Shown here: positions 43,891 through 55,149 of the stretch, piece by piece
How the letters are laid out: every line of letters begins with the position of its first letter
How positions within the stretch are numbered: position 1 is the stretch's first letter
Assembly: GCA_030847615.1 (NCBI GenBank)
Contig: JAUMIR010000004.1
Location: forward strand, 78,337,001-78,401,000
Direction of reading: 5' to 3'
Origin: Gambelia wislizenii
Lineage: Eukaryota; Chordata; Lepidosauria; Squamata; Crotaphytidae
Length of the DNA: 64,000 nt
The notes under the pieces: generated by a model
What the model was told of the DNA's origin: nothing
The model's database searches: none
What the model saw: the letters and a program-made list of their open reading frames with translations, nothing else
Position numbers and translations under genes: made by a program

Positions 43891-45280
43891 TTATGCTTCT
43901 TCTTAATAAGCCCATTTGCATTTAAATAAAATATAGCTGATTGCAGCATGCTCAGCATAGCCATATACATAGCTGTGTTCCATGTGCTTTCCCCTTTCCT
44001 TTTTAAAATGCACCCTCCTTTACAATTTGGAATCCCAGAGACTATCCCATGCTCTGGGTTTAAAAACACATACACACATTCTGGTGTGACTTTGTTTTGC
44101 GTTTTACTCAGGCCTGCTTGAGGTGCCATGCACCAGACCCCACTGCTTCTCCTACCCCTCCTGTCCTTTTTTTAGGTTGGGGGAGGAAGTCATCTCCTTG
44201 TCTGCATCCCTCTCTAGCATTGTTTCGCAGGGAAAATGAAAATGCCGAAGGATAATCCAGTTTGCAGCACAATGCAGCTTACAAATGTGAGCTCAGCAGC
44301 GCCAGCTTCCCTATGTAAGGGATTGCACTATGCTCATGCAAATATGCCTCTCCCAACCACGCTGCCTGCTTGAGCAGAGAGAGAGAGGGAGAAAGAGTCA
44401 CAGATCCTAGATCTTCATTTAAAGCCTGTCAACGTCTTGCATGCATTTTCCAATGAATTGTTTACTGTAGTGTCTGCAGAAAATACCACCAAAATGCTAC
44501 ACTGGAGGGAACCAAAACTGCATCCATGGGGCTGTTTTTCTCCCTTGAGCATTTAATGGGAGGATTTAAAAAAAGCATAAGCTGATGTTTCCACCTCTCT
44601 TACTTCAAGGGTATCACCATTGCTCATGCCCAGCTGCCAAGTGCCATTCACCTACTGCTGTGCCCAGTAGTTGTAGTAGTCTCTGGCATACACAGTGCTC
44701 TCAAGGAACAGGCGGAGCAGATGAGGTTGGTTCAGTGTTTAACTCCTGCAGTTCTGCTTGATCGGGGAAATGGGAAAGGCTGCTGAGATCCATTTCTCAG
44801 TGGGATGGGAGTCAGGGAAGACAGGACAGTGCACTGTGAGTCTTGATCCATTGCAAAAGCTGGAATCTTAATTTCTTTCGGGCTGGGTGTTCCCATTTGA
44901 GAATGGAGGACAATAATTACCTTCCTTTTAAAGAATAAGGTTTCAAAGGGAGATTAGTTTGCCTTTGATATTTCTTCTACGCCAGACTCCTTTTCAAGTA
45001 CTTATCAGTAATATTTGAAAGGCAAATATTCAAAGCAGCATATGACATAAAGTAGCCCCATGGTGTATTTTGAGTCCATAAGTGGGCCATGGGATTTCAG
45101 TGAGCCTTCAGGCAGGGTCTCTGTAAAATAATCCCAGCTGAGATGGTTTTAGACTAAGAAAATCTTACATTATTTTGCATCAGACCTCAGGTGGCCACTT
45201 ACCTGCTGCAGAAATGTGTGTGTGCTAATTGGTATTGTTAGATACACATTTAGAAATCATCCTTACTCATAAGAATGCAA
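43891..45280. other. Unique non-coding DNA, possible regulatory block
   Basis: 44220-44490 has a POU octamer ATGCAAAT (44337-44344), GATTGCACTATGCTC, a (GA)n run and TTGCATGCATTTTCCAATG, with no repeat hallmark. It may be a conserved regulatory element. The rest is unrecognised. Confidence 0.4.
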
Positions 45281-45546
45281 TACAGTAGGACCCCCGTATC
45301 TGCTGATCCATTACCCACTGATTCAGTTATCCGCAAGACACAAAACAGCACACCTACCATAGAGTCTTCCTAGAAAATGCCTAGAGAGGCATCCTCTCTA
45401 GACGTTTTCTAGGTCCTCCAAGGTAACTCTATGGTATTTTAAAGCAGAAATTCCATTATTTTCAATGGTGTTTGCTGTTATCCAAGGTTTTCAGTATCTG
45501 TGTGCCCCCTGAACCAACTCCCCACAGATACAGGGGGCCTACTGTA
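45281..45546. mobile_element. pogo/Tigger-like MITE, copy 2
   Basis: Element 45283-45544. Left end CAGTAGGACCCCCGTATCTG, right end CAGATACAGGGGGCCTACTG, flanked by TA (45281-45282, 45545-45546). It shares ACACAAAACAGCACACC, CCATTATTTTCAATGGTGTT and TTTTCTAG blocks with 4889-5120. Confidence 0.85.
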
Positions 45547-45570
45547 CTTCTCATGGAAATGAGGAAGAGT

Positions 45571-45836
45571 GTGACCAAGGGATATACAACTCAAATGTGC
45601 TGCCCAGAGGTTGATTGTTGACAGGCCACTTCAAGACTGCTGTTCTCCCTTCTTGTGGACTGGGCAAACCTTCCAACAGAGGACACCTTCCCATAGAGAA
45701 CAAGTGACCAAGGGATATACAACTCAAATGTGCTGCCCAGAGGTTGATTGTTGACAGGCCACTTCAAGACTGCTGTTCTCCCTTCTTGTGGACTGGGCAA
45801 ACCTTCCAACAGAGGACACCTTCCCATAGAGAACAA
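45571..45836. repeat. Perfect 133-bp tandem duplication
   Basis: 45571-45703 and 45704-45836 are identical by eye over all 133 bases, from GTGACCAAGGGATATAC to CCATAGAGAACAA. It begins 25 bases after the Tigger-like MITE. The unit is not recognised as a transposon. Either a very recent duplication or an assembly artefact. The 81-codon minus frame across it merely repeats itself. Confidence 0.95.
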
Positions 45837-46100
45837 TTCTCTGTAAAATAGGACACATGACCATCCTGGTCAGGCCTGAACAACTTGTGCAGTCTACCAG
45901 AGCTGGTGGCTCATCAGTGGCTCAGAAAATCTTCTTCTATGCATGGGACTCCAAAATCAGAGTGGTTATCAGACATCTGACCAGTCACATTGAATGGCTA
46001 ATAGTTGTGTTAGGCTTGTAGATGACATTATGTAGCCCTAATTTCAGTGACACAGCTCCTTGCACTTTGGGCCTGGGGATACCATACTCCAGTGTTTAAC
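45837..46100. other. Unique non-coding DNA
   Basis: Nothing recognised. Confidence 0.5.
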
Positions 46101-46104
46101 AGAT

Positions 46105-46215
46105 ACGAGCAGATCAGGAGTGGGGGATCTGAGTACCTCTGGAGGTAGTGCACTACAGTTCCCATCACTGCTGTGCTAGCTGGGGCTGATGGAAATTGGA
46201 TTCCAGCAATGTCTG
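46105..46215. mobile_element. Palindromic MITE copy
   Basis: CAGGAGTGGGGGATC is followed by CTACAGTTCCCATCACTGC, then GCTAGCTGGGGCTGATGG and GATTCCAGCAATGTCTG. Best preserved member of the family at 1385. Confidence 0.65.
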
Positions 46216-46825
46216 ATATAGACAAGTGTCACTTGAACAAGTTGAGAAGATGGTGTTGTGAGGAGTCAATTGCCGTGCAAAGGAGATGACTGTGGCAAGA
46301 GAAGGTGTCTTTTTCAGGATGTAATGTTAAACTGTTACGTGTGAGGAGTTGAAATGAGGCAGAAAGAAAGCTATTGTCTGTACAAGTACCTAGGGCCAGT
46401 TTAAGGCACCAGTGGCATCAGCATCTGAAGGGGGCCCCATCATTGTGCCCCCCCCATAGTAACCCTCCTGCAAAAACATTATTAGCAATAATCTGAATAT
46501 CCTGTACTGTGAATAGCTGAGGTTGAGTTAGGTTACACTGACCTTAGATAAATATATGGGGTCCCCAAAATAAAGCATTTCAAGGGGGGGGGGGAAATTC
46601 CTTAAACCAGTCCTGCAAGTACCTGAACACAGTGAGATACATTGTCTAGAGAGCCCAGTTTAAATAACCAAACAGGAGTCACTGTGTGTTGGTGTGGCCT
46701 CACAACATTAGGTTCACTCCATTGATTCCTTATATTCATCAGTTCTTTTGCACAGAGGAGCTGGTGAATGTCTGGAGGTTGAAGGTGGAGCCAGACATCT
46801 GTAAGTGCTATTGCTAAACAATTTG
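46216..46825. other. Unique non-coding DNA
   Basis: No gene. A G10 run near 46585 and C7 near 46450. Confidence 0.5.
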
Positions 46826-46895
46826 TAAGCCACTCATAGAGCCTTTGTGGCTGAAGAGCGGGGTATAAATACTCTAATAGATAAATCTGGGAGTA
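46826..46895 (+). repeat. LINE/SINE 3' tail fragment
   Basis: AATTTGTAAGCCACTCATAGAGCC, then GCGGGGTATAAATACTC and AATAGATAAAT, is the plus version of the tail at 61462-61520 (GGGGCGGGGTATAAATAAAT in reverse). Confidence 0.55.
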
Positions 46896-48160
46896 GCAGC
46901 ACCCCACCCCTTGACAAATTCATTATCTTCTGTTTGGTCATATGACCAGGATTTATATGGAAGTCAGTGAATAAGTGGAAGAGGAGTGTGGGAAGGATGG
47001 AATGTAGCTACTGGCTTTGCTCATGACTCCTCTCCTCTCACTAAGGTGATGGTCGTCTGAACAGCCCGTACAAATGTGCAACTATTTGTACAGCCAGATG
47101 ATGCACACTCAATTCAGTACGGTGCTTTTGGCAGGGTTTCTGACTGCATGGAGAGAGCAGAGTTTACATACATGAAGTTGTACAAGTGGCTGAAGGTTGG
47201 GAGTTGAGATAATTTAAATTTCCTCATGCCCTGATTGATCCTTTCCAGAGGATTTGAATATTTTTCATTTTGTGAACAGTGGCTCTCATTGTCAAGGGGT
47301 GGTGATTCTGGTTTAGATTTTAGAGTGAACGTCAAAGGAGCTGTCCATGGTAATGCACCCAGTTGGGGGATACAGTTCTGGATCTTAGATAATTCCTTTG
47401 AAGTCTGGACTAAAAACTAGAGACAATTCACCACCCCACTGCCATGGAAGCCACCAGCTGCCCTTGCTTATGAATGGTTCAGCTATCATCTGCATTGGAA
47501 GTTGCTACACAACATCTCCAAATTCAGCCTACATTTTGTAGACTTTTCAAGGCACATTTTGGTATGTAGCTGTTGGGAATTTGTAACACTGAACATTAGA
47601 ACATTGGTAACATTAAAAAAGCTTGTTGAGGTGTGCAGTCAGATGGTAGACAGGCTCTGTGTGCATGCGCACGCACATACAACAGAGAGAGGGTGCTAAG
47701 GATTGAGGAGGAGCACGAGAAGGCTGTTGTGATAGGCAAGGAGGCTGTGTTTGTGGTGCTGAATTAGTGAGGTCATATTCCAGAGTTTGAGCATCTCTTT
47801 GTTGTAGAATCCCTTTTAAATTTGGGTGCATCTTCTTTGAATTTAGATAGACTGTTTCTCTTGTCAGTGCTTCCCTGAAGAGGAAGAATCAAGATTCTAT
47901 CACCTGCTTGCAGGGAACATAAAGCAGCCTGTAAAGGTGGCTTGGTTTTACGGGGCCATAGATCTGGTTCCAACGCAACCTCATTAGCTAAAACATTTTA
48001 TGTTGCTATCAATAATGCAGGTCACTAGTCAAGTGTTAAACCAAAGTGCTGAAGGGGAATGGCACGGGAGTCTGCAGAGGCAGAGTATTTAGGGCCTGAG
48101 ACTAAGATACCAGATCAGAAAGGACTGGAGTGAGAGACCCCTCCCCACACACACCTAATT
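46896..48160. other. Unique non-coding DNA
   Basis: No gene. 47405-47470 resembles 1230-1300 (see the first entry). Confidence 0.45.
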
Positions 48161-48164
48161 TGTT

Positions 48165-48450
48165 TGCTTGTTTGTTTATGGCATTTTAAAATCTTGATCC
48201 TTGGCCAAAAAGGCTCTCCCAGCCTTACATATAATCAATAAAAGGCAGACCCAGCCTGTTTGCTTACAATCTAAAATGGCACAACACAGAAGGAAACAGG
48301 AATGGGGAGGAAAGAGGAAAGAAGGCACTCATTTCTGAGGTTTTCAGCTGAGCTTATGGAATGGTCCTGCTACTCATGACATTGTCCTCTCTCTCAGCCT
48401 GCTGGAATGACTGCCAGTGGGAACAGCTGAGTTGGAGGAGGAGCTTGATA
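48165..48450 (-). repeat. Interspersed repeat, copy 2
   Basis: GCCTTACATATAATC, AATAAAAGGCAGACCCAGCC, GCTTACAATCTAAAATGG and CTGCTGGAATGACTGCCAG parallel the copy at 43626-43890. Confidence 0.55.
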
Positions 48451-48499
48451 GAAATGGCCTTTCAGCATGGCTGATGGCATGACCCTATTTCCTATAGCA

Positions 48500-48640
48500 G
48501 GGGAGGGAAATGTGAAGCCCTCCAGATGTCATACCACCACCCCCGGTCTTCCTTATCAAATTGCTATGCTGCTACAGTTGCTGGGACTTGCAGTCTAACC
48601 ACATATGAAAGGTTGCAGAATTCTCACCCATTCTCTATAC
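48500..48640. mobile_element. Palindromic MITE copy, diverged
   Basis: AGGGGAGGGAAATGTG, CCCTCCAGATGTC and GGGACTTGCAGTC match the family at 1385. The left CAGGGGaGGGAAA-like end suggests hAT. Confidence 0.5.
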
Positions 48641-48933
48641 TTTGGACTCTTGACCTTCACAAAGTTAGGATCACTGCTGACTGCTTCTTCAAACAACTAT
48701 TCTGCAGTGACTCCAGACAGCTTGCTCATAGGAGAGAGGCTTTAGTGGTTAGCTTTCAGAATATTGGGCAGGAAGTCTATGGTAGAAAAGAAGCAAGGGA
48801 AAGGGACTGTAGGAGGATAAATTTTAGGGAGAGGGCTTCATCCTTGACATGATAAATGGAATGGGAGAATATAAATTCTGCCTTTATATATTCCCAGTTC
48901 TATGACTCTCAAAGGCAGGCTTCTTGTGGTGCT

Positions 48934-49147
48934 GCTGTTGTTGTATGCCTTCAGGTTGACTCCAACCATATCATAGGGTTTTGGTGGCAAGATTTATTCA
49001 GAGAAGGTTTGCCATTGCCTTCCTCTAGGGATGAGAAAGTGTGACTCACCCAAGAGCAGCCTGTGGGTTTCCATGGCTGAGTGGGAATTTGAATCCTGAT
49101 CTCCCAGCATCCTTGTCCAACACTTAAACTATTACACCATGCTGTGT
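48934..49147 (-). mobile_element. Sauria-type SINE (-)
   Basis: Runs from the tail GTTGTTGTATGCCTTCAGG, through GGTGGCAAGATTTATTCAG and CCATGGCTGAGTGGGAATTTG, to the head end CACTTAAACTATTACACC. Confidence 0.75.
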
Positions 49148-50300
49148 CTTGTGGCACTACATCTTAAATCCAATTTTTAGTCCCATCTAGAGCAAACTGA
49201 TTAAAACAAGGCTAAGCTGTTAAGTCAACTTTGATTCAGTAGGTCTACTCTTTTGGAGATTGATTATTATATTTAGGCCTATGTCTCTCCCCACTCCCAA
49301 CCATCCTTCTTTGTCTTCCGGTTATAGGGATTCCCAGGAACCATAGGCTTGAAGGGAGGTCACTGCCAGCTGAAACTCTCCAGGTGCCATGAGAAAGAGG
49401 GTGTTTAAAGCCCTTTCCCCATACTTCCCCAAGAGGAATGCACATAATATAAACCTAGTGAAGTGGGAGATTACTCTTTGGGTGCTGACTCCTGAAAGTA
49501 CAAGAATTTCAAGGGGAGAAAGGATCAGTAAAACATGAATGGAAAAGGACAGTAAGCAAAGCAACTCCTACCCAGCCTATACCGAGCCTTTATAGAACTT
49601 TCAAAATGTACATGCTATTGACACGAGACCCCATGGATGTTCAGCTGAAGATAAAGACATAGCAAAACCCAAGCCCATTTATTTCCCATTGGTCAGTGGG
49701 GTTTTGATTGACAGGTGGAGGAATTCCTCCAATCAGGCTGTCAAACCTCAAGTAGGCAGGCGAGAGTTGATGAGCACTTCCCATCACAGGATGGAGATAT
49801 TTAACTTCTGCCATTGATAGTTCTATCAAGGAAAAGATCCTTCCTGTGGATTTGGCAAAAAAGAAAAAAATAGAATGGGGCAACCTGTTGACCAGGCCTG
49901 TACTGTGGGGAGGCGTTACCTATGGTGCATCTGGGGATTCTGGAAGAGATTCACACTCTGGGGAGTGGAAAGGCATAAAGGAAGCTAAAGGACTGAGGAC
50001 ATAAAATACATTTTCTCTAATTTGCTTTTGATACATATATGAATGCAAAATGGGTGGCATTAGCAAAATGCCTGCCAAATGGAATGTGAATGGAAATTTA
50101 TTTCTATGTGCTAAATAGTGATGGTTCATAACTATAAACAATACAGTTACAATTACAGAATGGAAGTACAGCCATAAAGGTGGCATATGGCTGAGTGGAT
50201 GGGCAAACAACATTTGTTGTTCATTAGTATTAGTATGGCTAGTTTCAGATCCAGTGGTTCTTGGTGGCTCCCATGTCAGTGGGATAATTAATCCACCCCA
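49148..50300. other. Unique non-coding DNA
   Basis: No gene; overlapping small frames only. Confidence 0.5.
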
Positions 50301-50309
50301 GCTTTTAGT

Positions 50310-51265
50310 CCAGACTTTAAATGTGCTCTTCAATGACTTGGATGATGGAATTAGGGGCATACTTATCAAATTTGCAGATGACAGCAAATCAGGAGGAGTA
50401 GCTAATACCCTAGAGGACAGGATCAAAATTCAGAATGACCTGGATAGGCTAGAGAGCTGGGCCAAAGCTAACAAAATGAAATTCAATACGGAGAAATGTA
50501 AGGTACTGCATTTAGGGCGAAAAAATGAAATGCATAGATATAGGATGGGGGAGACCTGGCTGAATGAGACCACGTGCAAAAGGGATCTAGGAGTCCTAGT
50601 AGACCACAAGTTGAACATGAGCCAACAGTGCGATGCAACAGCTAAAAAGGCCAATGCGATTTTGGGCTGCATCAATAGAAGTATAGTGTCCAGATCAAGG
50701 GAAGTAATAGTGCCACTTTATTCTGCCTTGGTCAGGCCTCACCTGGAATACTGTGTCCAGTTCTGGGCACCACAATTCAAAAAGGATATTGACAAATTGG
50801 AGTGTGTCCAGAGAAGGGTGACTAAAATGGTGAAAGGTCTGGAAACCATGCCTTATGAGGAGAGACATAGGGAGCTGGGTATGTTTAGCCTGGAAAAAAG
50901 ACGGTTAAGAGGCAATATGATAGCCCTGTTTAAGTATTTAAAGGGGTGTCATGTTGAGGATGGAGCAGGCTTGTTTTCAGCTGCTCCAGAGACTGGAACA
51001 TGGAGCAATGGATGCAAGCTCCAGGAACAGAGATTCCACCTCAACATTAGGAGGAACTTTTTGACAATAAGAGCTGTTCGGCAGTGGAACACACTCCCTC
51101 GGAGCGTGGTGGGGTCTCCTTCCTTGGAGGTCTTTAAACAGAGGCTGGATTGCCATCTGTTGGGGATGCTTTGATCAAGATTTCCTGCATGGCAGGGGGT
51201 TGGACTGGATGGCCCTCGTGGTCTCTTCCAAGAATCTGCAATTCTATGATTCTATGATTCTTCAA
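50310..51265 (+). mobile_element. CR1 LINE, 5'-truncated, intact C-terminal ORF with catalytic motif
   Basis: An open frame to the stop at 51174 encodes LFNDLDDGIRG, IKFADDSKSGGVANT (the FADD catalytic pair), IQNDLDRLESWAKANKMKFN, KRDLGVLVDHKLNMSQQC, SREVIVPLYSALVRPHLEY, RVQRRVTKMVKGLE and EVFKQRLDCH. The 3' UTR is about 85 bases with three ATTCTATG-type units (51239-51261). It is very close to the copy at 27970. No stops or frameshifts; 5'-truncated, so not autonomous. It lacks the N-terminal endonuclease. Confidence 0.9.
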
Positions 51266-51384
51266 GGCGCGGAACCTATTTTGGTGATAGGATTCAGAAC
51301 CTTGGATAGGTCTTTCAAAGCTCAAATTAAAATCCAATGCAAATTCACTGTTCACTGACACGAGAGCCACCAGTCACCTGTTTA
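51266..51384. other. Unique spacer after CR1
   Basis: No recognisable feature. Confidence 0.4.
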
Positions 51385-51560
51385 TTTTCAGCCTTTTCTC
51401 TAGAGAACTCAAGGCAGTGTACTGTACATGGTTTTCATTCCCTTATTTACCTTCACAACAACCCAGTGAGGTAGGTTAGGCTGCAAGATAGTAATTGGCC
51501 CAAGGCTGCTCAGGGAACTTCATTGCTCTGTGGGGATTTGAGAGTCACATTGGCTCTCTC
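51385..51560 (-). repeat. MIR-like remnant
   Basis: CCTTCACAACAACCCAGTGAGGTAG, GGTTAGGCTGCAAG and TTGGCCCAAGGCTGCTCAG follow the MIR/L2-like order. Confidence 0.45.
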
Positions 51561-53337
51561 TGCTCATCTCTGCATGCCTATGTTAATTTAATTTTCAAGC
51601 CTAAGAATCCAGGCAGTCTTCTTTACTAACTGTAACACACACAAGCAAATAAATAGGTCTAAAGAAAATGACAACTGATGCCACTGAAAGCAAGAGAAAA
51701 GCAATATTTCCCTATGAATTTCTTGGAGAGAAGGAGTATTTTTTTGAGGTTAATGGCTGCAGGCAAACCTATACCTACCAGTATGCTTTCCTCCTCAGTT
51801 TTCCAGTTGTATGTCTTCTGTCCATGCCAGCAGCAAGGATCAGGAACAGAAGGCAGGCTGACAGACAGACTTGCAAACATACGGAAATCTGTTATAAAGA
51901 TTGCTTGGGGACATGAGACTGCACAAGCGTGTGTGTGCATGCATGTTGTCTCCCTTTCTCCAGCTAAAATTGTGTATAAGAGTGAGCATATACTTTCCCC
52001 CCTATACATAGAAGGCTATGCAAGCACATGCTATTTAACCAGCATATACTGTAGCTACCATGAGCAGTAGCCATAATAGTCTTATTCTCCACACATTTCT
52101 CTAATCCCTAGTCAAATGATTCCTTATCTCCTTTGCACCAACTCCATCTCCTCCCAATTATTCCTGAAATTCTATTGCAGCACTAGCAATAGATGCATTG
52201 AGAAAGGTGTGTGTGTGTGATTCACATGCAGAGAAAGCTCTGAAGGGTTCACTTCCCCTAATATTAAAGAGGGATGGGCAACCAGGACCAGTTTCACCTC
52301 TCCCAGGACACTGCAATCTATACCTCCAAATTTTGGCAGCAAACCACAACCTGTCCTTGTTTTAAAAAAATTGATGGCTTTTTACCACCCACTTTTAGCA
52401 ACATGCCTTTTGAGGTGGGGGAGCTTTGGACTTCGGGTTGCATGTTACACACCTGTACATTAAAGTAATGAAGAGGATTCAAGGATGGCCCCTGACTCCT
52501 CTTGCCCATAGTATCCATTTGGTGGAGCTGCTGTGCTTGGGAAGGAAGATTCCCAGACCTCCAGGAATGGCTCCCATCCCTCTGGCACCATCCTCTGCAA
52601 CAGCACTTTGCTTCCCATGCAAACCATGTCACTAATGCAAGCTAATTAACAGATCGATAGTATTAAGTTATCCAGTGTGTCTGAACATGTTAATTGACAA
52701 CTTGCTTATGGGAAGCTGGTGTTGCCTGGCAGGCACTGGGATGCTGTGTGAGGTGAGTGAGAGTGCAGGTCTGCTGCCAGCTGAACAGAGAGTACAAGCA
52801 TCCCACCACTGGCCAGCAGCCCCAATATTATTCAGTTGTGGAATCTGTGCAACTCTTCATTTTGGCTTGAGTCAGCCAGGGTGAGATTAACTACAGCTCA
52901 GGATTTATTACTGAATAGCCGTTAACATACTGTTGTTATGGCTTTGTTTGCAAGGTTCTTCCAGCCTGTCTGGCAGAAGATGGGTGCAAATTTTCTTCCA
53001 TTTGAAAAGGAACAAGCGATTGAGAAGAGCTGATGCAGTGCTTACCATGCACAGCAAGATGTGATTGTTGTGTGTGTGTGTGTGTGTGTGTACACTGCTT
53101 TCCCTTTGTGCTTGATGGAAACAGACTTTGGCTTGGTTCAAGCAGTTCATATACAGCAGGACATGCTGGTGGGGACAGAGAGACACAGTGGGAATATCCA
53201 GCCATACGCTAATGCTGCATTAGCTGCTATGTTATTATTCAGAGCCTAGGATAATGACATTAGAGTGGCAATGATCTGGAAATAGTCAAACACAGTCAAT
53301 GGGGTAGGCATTTCATCTTTGTTTTTCTTTTCCAAGG
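51561..53337. other. Unique non-coding DNA
   Basis: Frames at 51668-52070 on the + strand and 51659-52009 on the minus strand overlap without domains. 52625-52690 has homeodomain-type words (GCTAATTAACAG, GTTAATTGAC). A (TG)n run lies at about 53066-53091. Confidence 0.45.
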
Positions 53338-53703
53338 TCTTAGCTCAGGGGTAGGCGATGGGCAGCCCTGAACTAGATGTGCCCCCCCCGGCTGTTTTTG
53401 TGGCCCTCAGCCCTTCCAGACTCCTTGCATTGCCTTTTTCCTGCCCTCCCCTGAGTGAATTGCCTTTCCCAGAAGCCTCCAGGGGTGGCAATTCACCTTT
53501 TAAACACATTGAGGGGCTTCCCTTCACAATAAAATGACCCCTTTTTCAAAACCAGAAGTGAATGTTCAGCCAAAGGGCAACAAACCGCTTTGGGGGGCAT
53601 TTTGGCAATTTTTATGCCCCCCTCAGAGAGTCCTATAGGCAATAAATAGTCCCCCCAGACCTGCCACAGTTGCTTTAGATGAATCTAGCCCCTGGTCTAG
53701 ATT
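53338..53703. mobile_element. hAT-like MITE
   Basis: Element about 53346-53694. The left end CAGGGGTAGGCGATG resembles CAGGGGTGGGCAA of 5147. The right end is ATCTAGCCCCTG. Flanks GTCTTAGCT and GTCTAGAT agree except for one inserted base and one substitution, a plausible decayed 8-bp duplication. The interior is C- and T-rich and differs from 5147-5504. Confidence 0.55.
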
Positions 53704-54999
53704 CAGGGTGGGAGAAAGGGATAATTTTATGATATAGTTCCTGTGTAACTTCAAGCTCTCAGTTGCACATCTATTACACCTAAGGTCAGTCTGATTCTCT
53801 GCTCAATGTCCATTGGAACATTTTCCTAGGGAAGAGCCAGGGTGGTGATCTGCATGGTTTAGGAGGTGGGACATCCAGGTAGAAGTCCCCACTGAGCTTT
53901 GAAGACTGCTGCTCACTGGAGAAAATGTGGACCATAAATGTAAATGAGGGGAAAAAAATAAACAGGTGCTTATATGGCACCAGTTGAATCCTTGATGATG
54001 ATGATGATGATGATGATGATTACTCCACTGCAACTCACCATCTCCCATCACATACAGCTTGAGCCTGAGAATACACAGACAAGTCAGGGCTTCCCTGCTA
54101 TTTTATCACCTGTACATGTTTCAAATTGCCTCCCTGCTTTGCTTTGCCTTGCCACAAGATATTAGCTGGAGAAAGGCACCTTTTCCAAAGGCAGAGACCT
54201 ATGCTGACATCTCTAGCGACAGCCTCTTTCCCTCCCAGCACCCTGTTATTTCACAACAAACATGGCCAAGGAGTTAACTACCCTCCATTCAGGAAACAGG
54301 TACCTTTTAGTGGAGAAGTGACTCTGAGCAAAACTGCAAAGTGCATTAGCATGGAAGCTAGTGTCTCAGAGTAAAGACAGGAATATGTCAGAGGATAACC
54401 TGGCCCAGGGAAGGAATCCCCAGACAGAGAGGATGCACCAGAAAAGCTGTTAGCAGCTGAATTATTCATCTGTCAAGTAGTAGGTTTTAGTCTCCCCATT
54501 TCCCAGCTTTCCCTTGTGGCTCATGGAGACGTCAGCATTTGTGGGAGCGGCAGAGGAAGAGAGAGAGAAGTAATAAAGATAGATTTGGGACACTTAGCAG
54601 GGGGACACCTTGCTGCTGGTTGCTTTAGAAAATAATTGGTGATGTTAGGGCTGGGAATAATTTCTCTTGGGCTGCTGTGATGAGGAAGGAAGTTGCAGGG
54701 GAAATTTTCTGGAGGAGAAGCAGAAAGCTTGGTGTGATGAGTGGAAAAATATGCTTGCCCTGCCTCTGAAGTGAGAGCTCATCTATTTGCTCTTCTCTGT
54801 CCAGCTGTTTGGAGCAGAGATCAGAAGAAATCCTTTAAAACCCCATTAGCAGTGCTTTCTAGTTACTTTCTATAACACACATACACACATTTTATCTGCT
54901 GTTTGCTCAGATTGCAGCTTATTCAAAGAAAGAAAAGGTATGAATGAAAGGGAAGTATCATAACTAACTGTGTGTCTCTTTCTGTGTGTTTGTTTCCAG
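53704..54999. other. Unique non-coding DNA
   Basis: A (GAT)9-type run lies at 53994-54021. Small overlapping frames show no domains. Confidence 0.5.
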
Positions 55000-55149
55000 C
55001 TTGGCAGTTGTCTGGGAAGCTGTAGTGACTCCATACTTTTAAAATTCTTTACTTTTTTTGCTGAGATCCCTGGGCTCCTAAGTGTAATGGATACCACAAA
55101 ACTGCAGAAACAGTTAGATGAATGGAGCTATTTCTCCCCTACAAAAAAG
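55000..55149 (+). CDS. Weak candidate exon, 50 codons, phase 0-0
   Basis: A long pyrimidine/GT-rich tract ends in TTTCCAG (AG at 54998-54999). AAAAAAG then precedes GTAGTG at 55150. The 150 bases between are open in one frame: LGSCLGSCSDSILL at the start, MDTTKLQKQLDEW and SYFSPTKK at the end. I do not recognise the peptide. The frame stays open on both sides (54970-55209), which weakens the exon idea. Chance is the likelier explanation. Confidence 0.15.

Noticed and set aside
45591..45836. 81-codon minus frame with an internal repeat
   Set aside because: The repeat in the peptide comes only from the 133-bp DNA duplication. No family was recognised.
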